A stretch of DNA of 64,000 nt. It comes from Elmis aenea. Its lineage: Eukaryota; Arthropoda; Insecta; Coleoptera; Elmidae. The translations under genes and the position numbers were made by a program. The notes beneath the pieces were generated by a model. That model was not told where the DNA came from. It ran no database searches and was given only the letters and a program-made list of their open reading frames with translations. The stretch is from the NCBI GenBank assembly GCA_947652605.1, contig OX393579.1, forward strand, positions 26,619,674-26,683,673, read 5' to 3'. Shown one piece after another: positions 12,497 through 23,620 of this stretch (position 1 is its first letter; the number at the start of each line of letters is the position of its first letter).

Positions 12497-12823
12497 TAAA
12501 TAATGTAACAAAGACAATACCGATGGGTTATACACGTAGTTAGCAACCATTTAATAGTTTCCGAGATGGTTTCACATTAGAATAGGAAAGGATAGAGGAA
12601 GGTAGCAATTTTTAACCTGAATAGCAGGATAATAGCTGTAGCGACAGAGATTTACTATGTTATTAATAAATGTTTAATAAGTAAGAAAAAGATTTTAAAA
12701 CAAATAAAGACAAGAGTATTTCATACCGTAAACATCGCAATACTAGCAGTTTAGAAGCTTGGACACCAAAACAAAAACAAAGGCTCAAAATTTAGAAAAT
12801 CAGATTTTTAAGACGAGGGATTT

Positions 12824-12825
<2 letters not shown>

Positions 12826-12857
<32 letters not shown>
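12826..12857. repeat. (TA)n microsatellite
   Basis: About 16 uninterrupted TA units. Confidence 0.95.
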
Positions 12858-12860
<3 letters not shown>

Positions 12861-12900
12861 AAACGTCAAACTTGCCTCCGTATGTATACGTGTAAAAGTA

Positions 12901-12930
12901 TTACTCGCCTCCGAAAACGGAGGCGAGTAA
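12901..12930. repeat. Perfect 13-bp hairpin, AAAA loop
   Basis: TTACTCGCCTCCG and its exact complement are separated by AAAA. The arm sequence GGAGGCGAGTAAG also occurs at about 20,945 beside another TA-rich tract, and CTTGCCTCCGTATGTA just upstream is related, so this is part of a dispersed repeat rather than a lone terminator. Confidence 0.7.
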
Positions 12931-13949
12931 GTAAAATCGGAGGCGACTAGGTATCCCCGTGTATATGTGATTTAAATGCTTAAAGACATCACGGACAAGC
13001 GCATAGCGAATTTTATGGTGGAGGCTAGTTCGATGGTTATACATATACAGTTATACACTTGAGTTAACAGAAATGTTATTAGGTGGCGCCACCAACTAAT
13101 ACACATATACATGTCCATAGACATGCTTGACTGACAGACCTCCACACACACAACACACTTTCTTGCGTCCGAAACTTGGCAAACGCGCAAGGAGGCACAT
13201 TAGTATTTTGTATGTATGCTTATCAAAAATAACCATTGTGGTGTTTGAAGAGGGTTTTAAGTGGAATAGCGTAAAACAAGTGGCGGGAGCACATTTAAAA
13301 TTAGGACTTAGTGGTATCACACAAAATTATATTCTGGATGCAAATTGATCAATACTTACTAAAAACGAGTAATCCTTAGTAAACAACTTCCAAATTAGAG
13401 CAATTAATAAGAAATTAATCTTTTAACATCTAACAAATGAGGTGTCTAGATTTAAAGCCCGCTATGTGACTTTTTAGATCCAAAATCTGCTAATAAATAT
13501 TTGCAATTTAGATGATGAAAACAAACGAATTTTATCTTAATTCTGTTTCTAGATATTCGTAATAAAGTATTAATTTAAAAACGTTACTGAACTTGATTAT
13601 TAAATTAAATAAAAAATAATATAAATTATTTTTTCTACAGTTAAAAAAAAACTAGTGAAAAATTTAAAGCGGGTTTTGAGTTGAAACTCTTCAAATGTTA
13701 GTTAATTTTTATGCAATTTGTTGTTTATGTATTGGTTTGTTAGAAAATTCGAAGCATCCGATCTAAGTGATACTAAAATTGTGTAAAATGATTATAATTT
13801 ATTTGTTCAAATGTTATGGTATAAAATGAAACAACTTTTGCTGTAATAGTCATTATTTATTGACAAAAGAAATAGGTGATGTAGATTGGAACTTGGAATT
13901 TAAAAAAAATCAGTTTGTGGAAGGGGTTACTAACTTTTCTTTTCAAAAG

Positions 13950-14298
13950 AAATAGGAACAATAATTTTTGTAGTAATTTAAAAATTAAACATTACTTTTG
14001 ACGAGATTTACTTTACTTACTTTAATAATTTGTATATCGTCGTTGTTTTAAATATTTTATAAGAATTTTAATGTTCAATTTTTAAAATAAAAATTTAAAG
14101 AAGAAATGGGTTACAATAAATTTATTTAAATGGTTTAATAATTGAAATATTTATCATTAAATTGGATTTGAAAGTAAAAATGTTTAATTAAGCAGTTTGA
14201 TTTAAGCTCTAAAATATGTACATATCGCCCGTCGCTCTCATTTAATTTGAGATAAGTCGTAACAAAGTAGGTGTACTGGAAAGTGTACCTAGAATGAT
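13950..14298 (+). pseudogene. rrnS: Nuclear copy of mitochondrial small-subunit rRNA, 3' part
   Basis: The run TGTACATATCGCCCGTCGCT near 14,217, followed by GATAAGTCGTAACAAAGTAG and TACTGGAAAGTGTACCTAGA, is the highly conserved 3' end of insect mitochondrial 12S rRNA. Upstream, ATGGGTTACAATAAATTTAT, GAAATATTTAT and GTATATCGTCGTT match the preceding conserved blocks. Upstream of about 13,950 the match fades; the copy may begin as early as 13,840. Surrounding nuclear transposons and divergence from expected rRNA sequence show it is a nuclear mitochondrial insertion, not an organelle contig. Confidence 0.88.
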
Positions 14299-14368
14299 CA
14301 GATTAGAGCTTGTTAGAAAGTTTTTTTATTTACATTAAAAAATTAATTGTGCAATTCAATTTAATTTA
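14299..14368 (+). pseudogene. trnV: Nuclear copy of mitochondrial tRNA-Val (UAC)
   Basis: Directly after the 12S end lies a 70-base tRNA-like block. CAGATTA at the 5' end can pair with TAATTTA at the 3' end, AGCTTGTTAGAAAG forms the D arm region, and a five-base stem TTTTA/TAAAA encloses the loop TTTACAT with anticodon TAC. The T arm region is TTAATTGTGCAATTCAA. Position between the two rRNAs is exactly where insect mitochondria keep tRNA-Val. Confidence 0.8.
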
Positions 14369-14780
14369 AATTTTTTAATTTATTTTTATTTGTTTTAATT
14401 AAATGATTTTTTTGTTTTGTTATTTAGATAGAAAAAAAATTTAAAATTATAGTTTATTAGTAAAGTGATTAAAAATTTAAATATTTTGAAAATTCAAATG
14501 TTTATAAGAAGAATTGATTTTTCGTACCTTGTGTATCAGGGTTTATTAAATGGAAATTTTTGAGATAGTTTACCCGAATGAAATAAGAGTTAGTTAGTTA
14601 TTTATTTTATTGTTAAATAAATATTCTTAATAGTTAACTAGTAATGAAACGTTATTCGTTTTTTAATATATCTGGTTTTTTAAGAAAAAAATTTAATTTT
14701 TCTTTTTTTTTTAATTCTCTTAATTGTTTAATTGTTTAATATTAGATTAGAAATGTTGAGTGGGATTAGCTGTTCATAAT
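14369..14780 (+). pseudogene. rrnL: Nuclear copy of mitochondrial large-subunit rRNA, 5' part
   Basis: TTTTCGTACCTTGTGTATCA followed by GGGTTTATTAAATGG (about 14,520-14,550) is a conserved block in the 5' third of insect 16S rRNA. Later text, including CTGGTTTTTTAAG near 14,671, also fits. The copy breaks off at the hAT element whose left duplication is 14,779-14,786. Sequence beyond the hAT right end is not 16S, so either the mitochondrial insertion ended here or a deletion followed. Confidence 0.82.
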
Positions 14781-14898
14781 ACTATCCAGGGATGGAATAA
14801 CGTTTTAAATCGTTACGTTATTGAATAACGTTATTTATTATTGGTTTTCGTTACATAACGTTATAAATAACATTAAAAAAATGAATTGTTATGTTATA

Positions 14899-16854
14899 CA
14901 GGGTGAGTCACGACGGACGCGTCGGAGTTTTATGGCGAAACGCTTTATATTTTCCAATTTCTGTCGCTGTTAGATTATGTAAGTCAATAAGGGCTACATT
15001 TTAAAAATATTTTCAAACATACAGGGTTCTCCAAAAAAGAGTGACATATCAAAGTTGTACTTTTTCTTATGGAACACCCTGTATATTTTTACATATTTGG
15101 ATTTCTCTTTAAATTTAATTCAAAAAATGTATAAGGTCATATGTGTCTAAAGTCAACCGTTCTTGTGAAAATTGCATTTTCATGAAAATGCAGTATTTTC
15201 ATAAATTTTCAATATTTAAAAACTTTGAGAAGTCTGAAGAAATTCGCTTGAAGATAAGATTGACAATAGATTATGTAACACTTTGCACCACCTACATTTT
15301 GAAAATATTATACAGGGCGTTTTTTACGCTTGGTCAAACTTGTGAAACTTTAAACATTGATAACTCATTTTTTTTTAATACAACACCCTATATTTTTTTA
15401 AACCGTTTTATAGAAAATTTAATTCTCTTTCCAAAACATAAAGGCTGTTTTTCACCTAAAATTTATATTTTCTGAGATATCGCGATTTTATTGTAAATTA
15501 TTAAGGCAAAGTAATATTTTCGAGTAGGCTATGAAGGTAAACAGCGGTAATTTGAAACAATTGAAAGAAAAAACACGAAAGGTTTAGTTTTATCTTTTGC
15601 CTACGCATTTTTAACATTTTCTTATAATGAAGAGCAATCTCATGTTTTGAGACAATCACTCCTAATATGTTGCATGATGTAAGACGTTCACTTGAAAAGA
15701 GGATCACAATGTGTATTCAAGAGGATGGTCGTCATGTTGAACATTTATTGTAATCGGCTGTTAAATTTTGTTTTTGAATTATTATTACATACATTTTAGT
15801 TATCACTAGAAATATTTTTATAAATGTTCAATTAAAGTTACTATGGTCCCAATTTGAAATATTTTCTGTGTATTTATATTTTAGTTAACACACCATAAAC
15901 ACTTACTTACATTAAACATTGTGCACACTGTATAAAACACAATGTTTAAAAAATGCGTGGAACCAGAATTTAAGCAAAGACGTTTTGGTTGAACCGAGTG
16001 TCGTATTATAAACATACAAAAAAAATGGTTTATAAGATTTAGTAATCATCTTATCATACTGGTCCAATAAATAAATGCATAAATAATTTTAAGAAATCTC
16101 GATTTAAACATAAGATTACTCTTCATTATAAGAAAATGTCAAAAATGCGTAGGCAAAAAATAAAACCAAACCTTTCTTGTTTTTTCTTTCAATTGTTTCA
16201 AATTACCGCTGTTTACCTTCATAGCCTACTCGAAAATATTACTTTGCCCTAATAATTAACAATAAAATCGCGATATCTCGGAAAATATCAATTTTAGGTG
16301 AAAAACAGCCCTTATGTTTTGGAAAGAGAATTAAATTTTCTATAAGACAGTGTAAAAAAATATAGGGTGTTGTATTTAAAAAAAATGAGTTTACGATGTT
16401 TAAAGTTTCACAAGTTTGACCAAGCGTAAAAAACGCCCTGTATAATATTTTCAAAATGTAGGTGGTGCAAAGTGTTACATAATCTATTGTCAATTTTATC
16501 TCCAAGCGAATTTCTTCAGACTTCTCAAAGTTTTTAAGTGTTGAAAATTTTTGAAAATACTGCATTTTCATGAAAATGCAATTTTCACGAGAACGGTTGA
16601 CTTTAGACCCATATGACCTTTTACATTTTTTGAAGTAAATTTAAAGAGGAATCCAAAAATGTAAAAATATACAGGGTGTTCCATAAGAAAAAGTATAACT
16701 TTGATATGCCACACTTTTTTGGAGCACCCTGTATGTTTGAAAATATTTTTAAAATGTAGCCCTTATTGACTTACATAATCTAACAGCGACAGAAATTGGA
16801 AAATATAAAGCGTTTTGCCATAAAACTCCGACGCGTCCGTCGTGACTCACCCTG
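14899..16854. mobile_element. Foldback element A, copy 1 (1,956 bp)
   Basis: The two halves are long inverted copies of each other, beginning CAGGGTGAGTCACGACGGAC at both ends, with TA outside (14,897-14,898 and 16,855-16,856). Arms are roughly 700-800 bp with a short unique centre. Within each arm further TA-flanked modules carry the same CAGGG ends, for example 15,022-15,081 and about 15,313-15,389. A 110-codon open frame occurs in both arms (15,143-15,475 plus; 16,239-16,571 minus). Copy 2 is at 59,032-60,846. Confidence 0.92.
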
Positions 16855-16864
16855 TATAACGTTA

Positions 16865-17680
16865 CATAAATTATCTTAAATATTGCGAAAAAATTCGGGA
16901 GGTGATTCCTTATCGAAGATTAAGTGGGGTTTTTATATAAATTTTTTTTCTTAGACGTCTCCCCTAAAGGGGATCGGTAAAATTAGGTTTTCATTTTATT
17001 TCTCAAATTTAGATAAATGTAAGATAATGATATTCGGTAGATGTTTTATACTTATTAAAAGGTTTCCCATAGTAATATTTTTAATCATCTCCCACCTCCA
17101 CAGGGGGCTGAAAAGTGCGACCCCTGTTGATTTAAACTTTTTTTTGTAAGTTTAATTTATTTAGAACATTTTTTTATTCTTTAGTTTTTCTCGTAAATCC
17201 TACAACATAAACAAACCATGGTAACCACCAAAATGAATCGTTTTATATTGGAATATTTGATGGTTCATATTCATTCACAAAAACTGTAGGTTTAAAGAAA
17301 AAAATTAAAGAAAAAAAAAACTTCTAAATAAATCAAGTTTTCAAAAAAAAAATACATTGCTAGATTTCAACCTGCCAAAACGTTCTAATAAAAAAAACAA
17401 CATTGGTCGCACTTTTCAACCCCCTGTGAAGATGGGAAATGATTAAAAATATTAATATGGGAAACCTTTTAATAAGTATTAAACATCTACCAAATATCAT
17501 TTTCCTACATAAACCCAAATTTGAGAAATAAACTAAAAACCCAATTTTACCGATCTCCTTTAATGGGGTATTACTCCGAAAGGAGATCCTAAAGAAAAAA
17601 AAAATATATGAAAGACCCCTCTTAATTTTCGATAAGGAATCACCTCCAGAATTTTTTCGCATTATTTAAGAAACATGCTG
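16865..17680. mobile_element. Foldback element D, copy 1
   Basis: The left block GAAAAAATTCGGGAGGTGAT (about 16,888) is mirrored by TCACCTCCAGAATTTTTTCG at the right, with matching CACAGGGGGCTGAAAAGTGC and TTTCAACCCCCTGTGAAG arms nearer the centre at about 17,260. The outer ends have decayed from the CAGGGTGTTTC seen in copy 2 (22,794). The arms are clearly diverged, so it is older than element A beside it. The 100-codon frame at 17,360-17,662 lies in an arm and looks accidental. Confidence 0.75.
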
Positions 17681-18489
17681 TACAAAAATAATTTTTAGTT
17701 GTAACTCTGAAATTATTTTTGGAATCTGAAAAGTAAATTTAAAAAATAGTACAAAATTACGTTGAGATATTATTATTTTCATTTTAATTTTTAAAATAGA
17801 GACAAAATATTATATCTTCTGAAAATAAAAAGATTGCCATATAAAAATTTAATTTATAGAAAATAACGATATAAAATAACTTTTAATGAAACGTTATCGG
17901 TTATTTTAACGTTATACAGGGTGGTGCTTTTTTCGATGCTCACCATTGCTATCTTGGAAACGGTAAGAGATACAAGGTCGGTTAAATTAGAGAAAAGTTG
18001 CACATTTTTATGGCGATTGAGAATCTAAAAAGAAATCCTAGATATTTTGATTCGTTTTTGATTTATTACAAAAAAACTGAAAAATGTGATTTTAGAAAAG
18101 TATTATTATCTTTCCTACCACTGACTCTATTTCATTTAAACTTAATCACTTTATGTTTTTGACCGTCCTGGGTTTGATGACGTCAACAGAAATTTTCTAA
18201 GCCTTCTAGATTTCAAGTTGCGATAGTCAACTTTTTTATTTCTTATGGCCGCCATATTGGATTTTTGCACCATCAGACAGACAAAAAAATTAGCTTTTCA
18301 AATTGGTAACCAAAATACCTTTTTTCTTTCAAAAAACTTGTCGAAATTTGAAAATTTGTATAAATAATCTACAAAATCGAGAATGCTCTGAAAAACAAAT
18401 TGAAACTATGATATAAATAAAAGACTGAACATTTTATTGGTCTAATGATAACAAATTGAAAATAAATTTAAAACACCAGATATAAGTAA

Positions 18490-19687
18490 TTATTTAAACT
18501 GTTCAAAGTGTCCGCCGTTATGTATTATACAGAGGTCAGTTTTTAAATTCATTTCGTCCACTGCCTTTAGGATAGTCTGTCGCGGAATTGAGTCAAATGC
18601 ATTTTTTATTTTACGACGAAGATGTTCAATATTATCCGTGGGGGTTGCATAAACAACATGTTTTACATTGCCCCACAAAAAGTAATCCATGGGCGTTAAA
18701 CATGGCGATCGTGGAGGCCAATAAACAGGACCAAACGTACCAAGCCAATTTTGAAAGCGTGCATTTAAATATTCTCTTACAATTCGGGCGTTGTGAGGAC
18801 CAGCTCCATCTTGCTGAAACCATTGAAGATTTTGAATGGTTAATAATGGCAATTCATCTAACATATCTTCTAAATTTGTTTCCAACAATCTTAAATATCC
18901 AGGCCCATCCAAATGTCCATCGATGAAAAAGGGACCCAGAATCGTATTATCTTAAAGACCAGCCCATACGTTCAGCCAATATCGAATTTGCGGCCTAGTC
19001 TCTCTTATTAAATGGGGATTCACTGTAGCGTAATGATGAACATTTTTCCTGTTAAACATTCCCGAGTTTGTGAGTAAGGACTCGTCAGTCCATAGTATTT
19101 TTCTGGAAAAATGTGGGTCTTGTTGCAGTTTTTGCCGAAACTAATAACAAAAGTTCAATCATCTGTTAGTATCACCAGGATGAAGAGTTTGTACCCTTGA
19201 GAATTTATAATCGTGGTAGTTATGTTTTTTTATTATTTTTCTGGCATATGCATCATTAATGGTGCCTGTACACCTGAGAGTAAAGTACTCTCGAGAGTAG
19301 CGTCGCCAAGGATACAGCCAATCGCGAGTTACTCTCAGGGGCTGTATCCTTGACGACGCTACTCTCGAGAGTACTTTACTCTCAGGTGTACAGGCACCAT
19401 AATACTACACTCTTAAGCAATTTTCCGGGTGGAGTTTTCTGGATTAATTGCTATTTGAGCCAACACATTCACTTCATTAACATTAATCCTTTTCCTATAC
19501 GGCCCTCGCGGTCTTTTAAACATGCCATAATTACCCAAACTTCTTGAAATCCTCGTAAACATTATCCTGTGGGGTTGCTCTCTCTCTCTGGATATAAATT
19601 TGCGTAATTTTCAGACGCTTAAAGAGAGTTTTTACGGTTTCGAATGGAGACATCATACATTTCCTGCTTTTCTTCATTCGTAAACAT
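18490..19687 (-). pseudogene. IS630-Tc1-mariner transposase, DDD type, decayed
   Basis: The minus-strand frame begins at ATG 19,685-19,687 (MFTNEEKQEMYD), continues through an N-terminal helix-turn-helix region (YPERESNPTG, then EVNVLAQIAINPENSTRKIA), is split by a 140-bp MITE at 19,260-19,399, and resumes to RKILWTDES (first catalytic Asp), ETRPQIRYWLNVWAGL, LQWFQQDGAGPHNAR (second Asp) and WPPRSPCLTPMDYFLWG (third Asp). Forty residues separate the second and third Asp, more than the 34 of classical mariner and close to the DD41D clade. The last 140 codons (18,490-18,912) are uninterrupted. Stops occur, for example after NVWAGL, and there are frameshifts near the N terminus, so it is inactive. 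The usual SPDL is SPCL here. Confidence 0.85.
19260..19399. mobile_element. 140-bp hairpin MITE, copy 1
   Basis: Nearly perfect palindrome: 60-base arms starting TGGTGCC, a final stem GGATACAGCC/GGCTGTATCC, and a 20-base loop beginning AATCGCGAG. TAA lies on both sides (19,257-19,259 and 19,400-19,402), fitting the TWA target of PIF/Harbinger elements. It interrupts the transposase gene of element B and is therefore younger than it. A second copy of identical length is at 56,673-56,812. Confidence 0.92.
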
Positions 19688-20365
19688 CTTGATAATCAAA
19701 AAAGACGATAAAGAAACTCTACGTACGTCACTTGCACGCAATCTGTCACTATTATTGATATCATAGTTTCAATTGTTTTTCAGAGCATTCTCGGTTTTGT
19801 AGATTATTTATACAAATTTTCAAATTTCGACAAGTTTTTTTGAAAGAAAAAAGGTATTTTGGTTACCAATTTGAAAAGCTAATTTTTTTATCTGTCTGAT
19901 GGTGCAAAAATCCAATGTGGCGGCCATAAGAAATAAAAAAGTTGACTATCGCAACTTGAAATCTAGAAGGCTTAGAAAATTTCTGTTGACGTCATCAAAC
20001 CCAGGACGGTCAAAAACATAGAGTGACCAAGTTTAAATGAAATAGAGTCAGTGGTAGGGAAGATAATAATACTTTTCTAAAATCACATTTTTCAGTTTTT
20101 TTGTAATAAATCAAAAACGAATCAAAATATCTAGGATTTCTTTTCAGATTCTCAATCGCCATAAAAATGTGCAACTTTTCTCTAATTTAACCGACCTTGT
20201 ATCTCTTACCGTTTCCAAGATAGCAATGGTGAGCATCGAAAAAAGCACCACCCTGTATAACGTTATAAAAATATCGTTACGTTATTGTATAAAAAATGAA
20301 AGTTGAATCGTTATTATAACGTTATCGGGTATCGTTACGTTACGTTTTCCATCCCTGATACTATC

Positions 20366-22793
20366 AAAAAAAGACATCCTGTATGTAAAAATATTGATAA
20401 GTCAAAATCGGTATAATTAAAATATCTCCTTTATAATTTACATAACTGTCACTAAAAAGTTTGCATATAATTTGTTCAGTTGAAGGTTTAACAAATACGT
20501 GACCTACGGTGCGTTATTAAAATAAAATATTACGTACATAGTTCAAAACTATTAATTGACACGAATTATCCAACAATCACAATCGAAATTACCTACCTAC
20601 TTGATTGTTTACAATTCGCGCGTCAAGCATATATTCACCGATTGGGATATGATACATAGCTTCTCAATGCTACTAAGCTTGCAGAATGATGGCAACGTTG
20701 CTGGAGGCAACTTTAACATACATCTTTAGTGTTTTATATACTCCGGAGGCAACTTAACCATTCTATGAGTGGAGTTCAGTTACTATTTTGTGTTTATCAC
20801 TTTTTTTGTATATAATAAAAATGAAAAATCCTTTCCCCTCTTTTGCCACCGGCATTAGTGCTACATTATTTAATTATTTTCTGCAGAATACACACAGATT
20901 AATCGATCCCTTAAGGTGGAGGCCTGTGCGTCCTTTGTACGTATGGAGGCGAGTAAGATAGGCGTGCAAATATATATATATATATAAGATCAACAATAAT
21001 GAAATTAGAAAGGACCTAGGACTTTAAGATATAAACAAACCAATTAAGATGGATCTGACATGTATTATGCATGAAAGAAAGAAGGTACGCGAAAATGGAA
21101 TGGAAAATGAAAAAAAGAGTAGAGAAAGACCAAGAATAAAATGAAAAAATAAAGTAAAGCAGAGTCAAGAAAAAAGAACAGCCAACTAGTTACCACAGAT
21201 ATCAAACGGCAGCAAAAGTTAAGAATAATGACTAGGAAAATATACATCCACATCGAAAATTACAAGACGATGATGTACCTAAAAGAAGATTGTTTTTGTA
21301 TTATGATTCTCCCAAACCTAAATAATGTAAGTGGCATATCAAATAAGTTAGATATATAATCTAAATATGCAAAATTTAAAAGTTGTTTTTTCATGAAAAG
21401 TATAGTATTAATAGATATTTATTTGTAACACATCAACGAAAAATTGCTTGAAATAGGTACCATAACTATGTAACTTTTCAAATATAGGACAATAATAGCC
21501 TATTTGAATAAAACGTTGTTTAAGTTTTTTGTTTATAATATCTAAATTAGCCAAGACACATAAAAGGCAAAAGCAGCATAGAACCTAATAAGCTTTTAAA
21601 ACTTTCTACATTTACCAACTTCTTAGCACAAATAATAACAAAGATGGCAATGAAATGCAGATTAGGACATCTCGTATACCATTTAAAAAAAAAATTTAAA
21701 AAACGTCTATTAACCACATCCCAAGGAAATATGGATAATATTTTACAGTTCTAGCAACCGTAATAGCTTTAATACTAAAGTCATTTAAACTTACATAAAA
21801 TTTAGTCAGATAGCTATTCCTTTTTTCAAGCTTAGTTTGTATAATTGTTTGCGTGATATTACAGTAGCGCTTTAGAATACGTTTTTCAGAATATAAATAA
21901 CTTTCTTAGTTTTTATGTAACAATAATTTTTAGTAATTTGCTGTTTTAATGACCATTCCGCGATATTAGGTACAAACATCTTCAGACTGCCATTAACAGC
22001 AAATACAAATTAATTTTTGATGGGTTTTATATTAAAAAATAATCGTCATTCGTCTTTGTTACAACTTTTATGTGGAGCAAAGTTATCGCGCTTTTTAAAT
22101 TAATAAGTAATATTAAATTATTTCAAAACTCGATTATTTTTCTTTAACCCACCATTCATTATTTTTGGCCATAATCCATCTTTCTGAAAGTTTTTTGTGT
22201 CACTCTCGTAAAAAGAATTAAGGCTTGAAGTCAAAGAAAGTCTGAATGCATGTTTTTATGTCATAAAATGTCTTTAATTTCTCATCGTTAAGGTCGTTCT
22301 GCAAAGGACATATTGTAACCTCTTGGTAGAATATCTGGTGATTACGAAGGAAATAGGTTTTTCTACCATGCTTATTTATTGTTCAGCATTCATTTAAGTA
22401 TTCAACTTAAAATCAAGCATTGTCATGATCAAAGATTACACTGTTGAATTGTATACAAGGAATCTACAGTACCTTGAAATACAATACCTCGGTCAAATAA
22501 AATAACAACGTTTAAAACTAATTACTTCATCAGAATAGAAAATCAAAGTACAGGGTGGAACAATTTGAAGTATATGCCAGATATCTTAGTAATTAGATAA
22601 CAAAATTTGAATGTTAGCTCCTGTGCAAGTATTATTTCCACTACACATAAATATATAAATTTTAATGATTTAAAATTTTAACACAACTGTTTTTCAAAAA
22701 TTGCATATAATGTTGTAAATTTTATGAGTTGTAGTTAAGTTATTTTAACATAATAAATTAATTTATTGTAAATATCTCTTTTTCTGCGATATA
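20366..22793. other. Unassigned AT-rich sequence
   Basis: Contains GGAGGC-rich bits near 20,700-20,760 and 20,918-20,960, a short TA tract (about 20,970) and a lone CAGGGTGGAAC at 22,552 without a partner. No gene recognised. Confidence 0.35.
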
Positions 22794-23525
22794 CAGGGTG
22801 TTTCGCAAAAAAAAAGCAAAAAAATCGGGTGTTGATTCCTTATAGAAAATTAAGGGGTGTCTTTTATTTAAAATTTTTTACTTAGACGTCTCCTTTCGGA
22901 GTTACACTTCTTTAAAGGGGAGAGGTAAAATTAGGATTTTATTTTATTTCTCAAATTTCGATATATGTAGGAGAATGATATTTGGTAGATGTTTTATACT
23001 TTCCCCTAGTGATATTTTTAATCATCTCCCACCTTCACAGGGGACTGAAAAGTGCGACCCCTGTTGGTTTTTTTGTCAGAACTTTTGGTGGGTTGTCATT
23101 TTTCAATTTAAATAGTTTTTTAAAGCTTGATTTATGTAGAATTTTCTAAATTCTTTAGTTTTTCTCGTAAAACCTAAATTTTTGAGTAAAAAATAAAACA
23201 AGTAAACATGCACTATTAAATATTCCAAATAAAACGATTAATTTTGCTGGTTACTATGGTTTGTTTATGTGCTTATTGTGTAGAATTGACGGATGTAATT
23301 CATTTTGACGTTTACGTGGCGACAACGTTAAAACGCCCGTCAGTTCTACCCAATATGAACATAAACAAACAATGGTAACCACCAAAATATATTGTTTTAT
23401 TTTGGAATATTTAATGGTGCATGTTAATTTTTATTAGTTTTTTCTCAAAAACTGTAGGTTTTACGAGAGAAAATAAAAAATACAAAAAGTTTTTAAATGA
23501 ATCAAGTTTTCAAAACAAAAAATTT
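22794..23525. mobile_element. Foldback element D, copy 2, right arm truncated
   Basis: Begins CAGGGTGTTTCGC after TA and carries the same arm blocks as copy 1 (ATTCCTTATAGAAAATTAAG, CACAGGGGACTGAAAAGTGC). The palindrome centre is near 23,315, where CTATGGTTTGTTTATG faces CATAAACAAACAATGG. The right arm stops at about 23,525, so the mirror of the first 330 bases is missing. Confidence 0.75.
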
Positions 23526-23620
23526 ATATGCAAAATGCAAAATATGTAACATAGTAGTTTATGCTAGTTAGTAGTAGAAATAAATTGTCTTAATTTTGAG
23601 AAAATATATCGACTTATATA

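Larger units (their letters stand above)
12497..13949. other. Unassigned sequence with simple repeats
   Basis: Contains a (TA)n tract and a perfect small hairpin (listed separately), and otherwise no feature I can name. Short open frames at 12,972-13,348 overlap on both strands and look like chance. Confidence 0.4.
17917..20255 (-). mobile_element. Mariner-like element B with ~505-bp inverted repeats
   Basis: Ends begin CAGGGTGGTGCTTTTTTCGA on both strands, and the inverted repeats run about 505 bp each (17,917-18,420 and about 19,752-20,255) with few differences. TA lies immediately outside both ends. Between the repeats is a minus-strand transposase pseudogene (18,490-19,687). Such long inverted repeats are unusual for Tc1/mariner elements, most of which have tens of bases. 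The CAGGGTG terminus and TA target are shared with foldback families A, C, D, E and F, so B is the best candidate for their mobilising relative; that link is inference. Confidence 0.88.
14787..20357. mobile_element. hAT element containing three nested foldback elements
   Basis: The ends CAGGGATGGAATAACG (left) and CAGGGATGGAAAACG (right, reverse complement) are inverted repeats flanked by a perfect 8-bp duplication ATACTATC (14,779-14,786 and 20,358-20,365). The hAT's own sequence is only about 460 bp: 14,787-14,898, a few bases near 16,860, 17,681-17,916 and 20,256-20,357. It is rich in ATAACGTTAT-type motifs. Everything else is later insertion: foldback A (14,899-16,854), foldback D (about 16,865-17,680) and the mariner-like element B (17,917-20,255). 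It has no coding sequence of its own. Confidence 0.9.

Noticed and set aside
12268..12546. 92-codon minus-strand frame
   Set aside because: It is antisense to the more protein-like plus-strand frame at 12,254-12,496 and contains no motif.
17360..17662. 100-codon minus-strand frame
   Set aside because: Lies within an arm of foldback D; its codons mirror the other arm, so it is structural repeat sequence.
18588..18926. 112-codon plus-strand frame
   Set aside because: Antisense shadow of the element B transposase.
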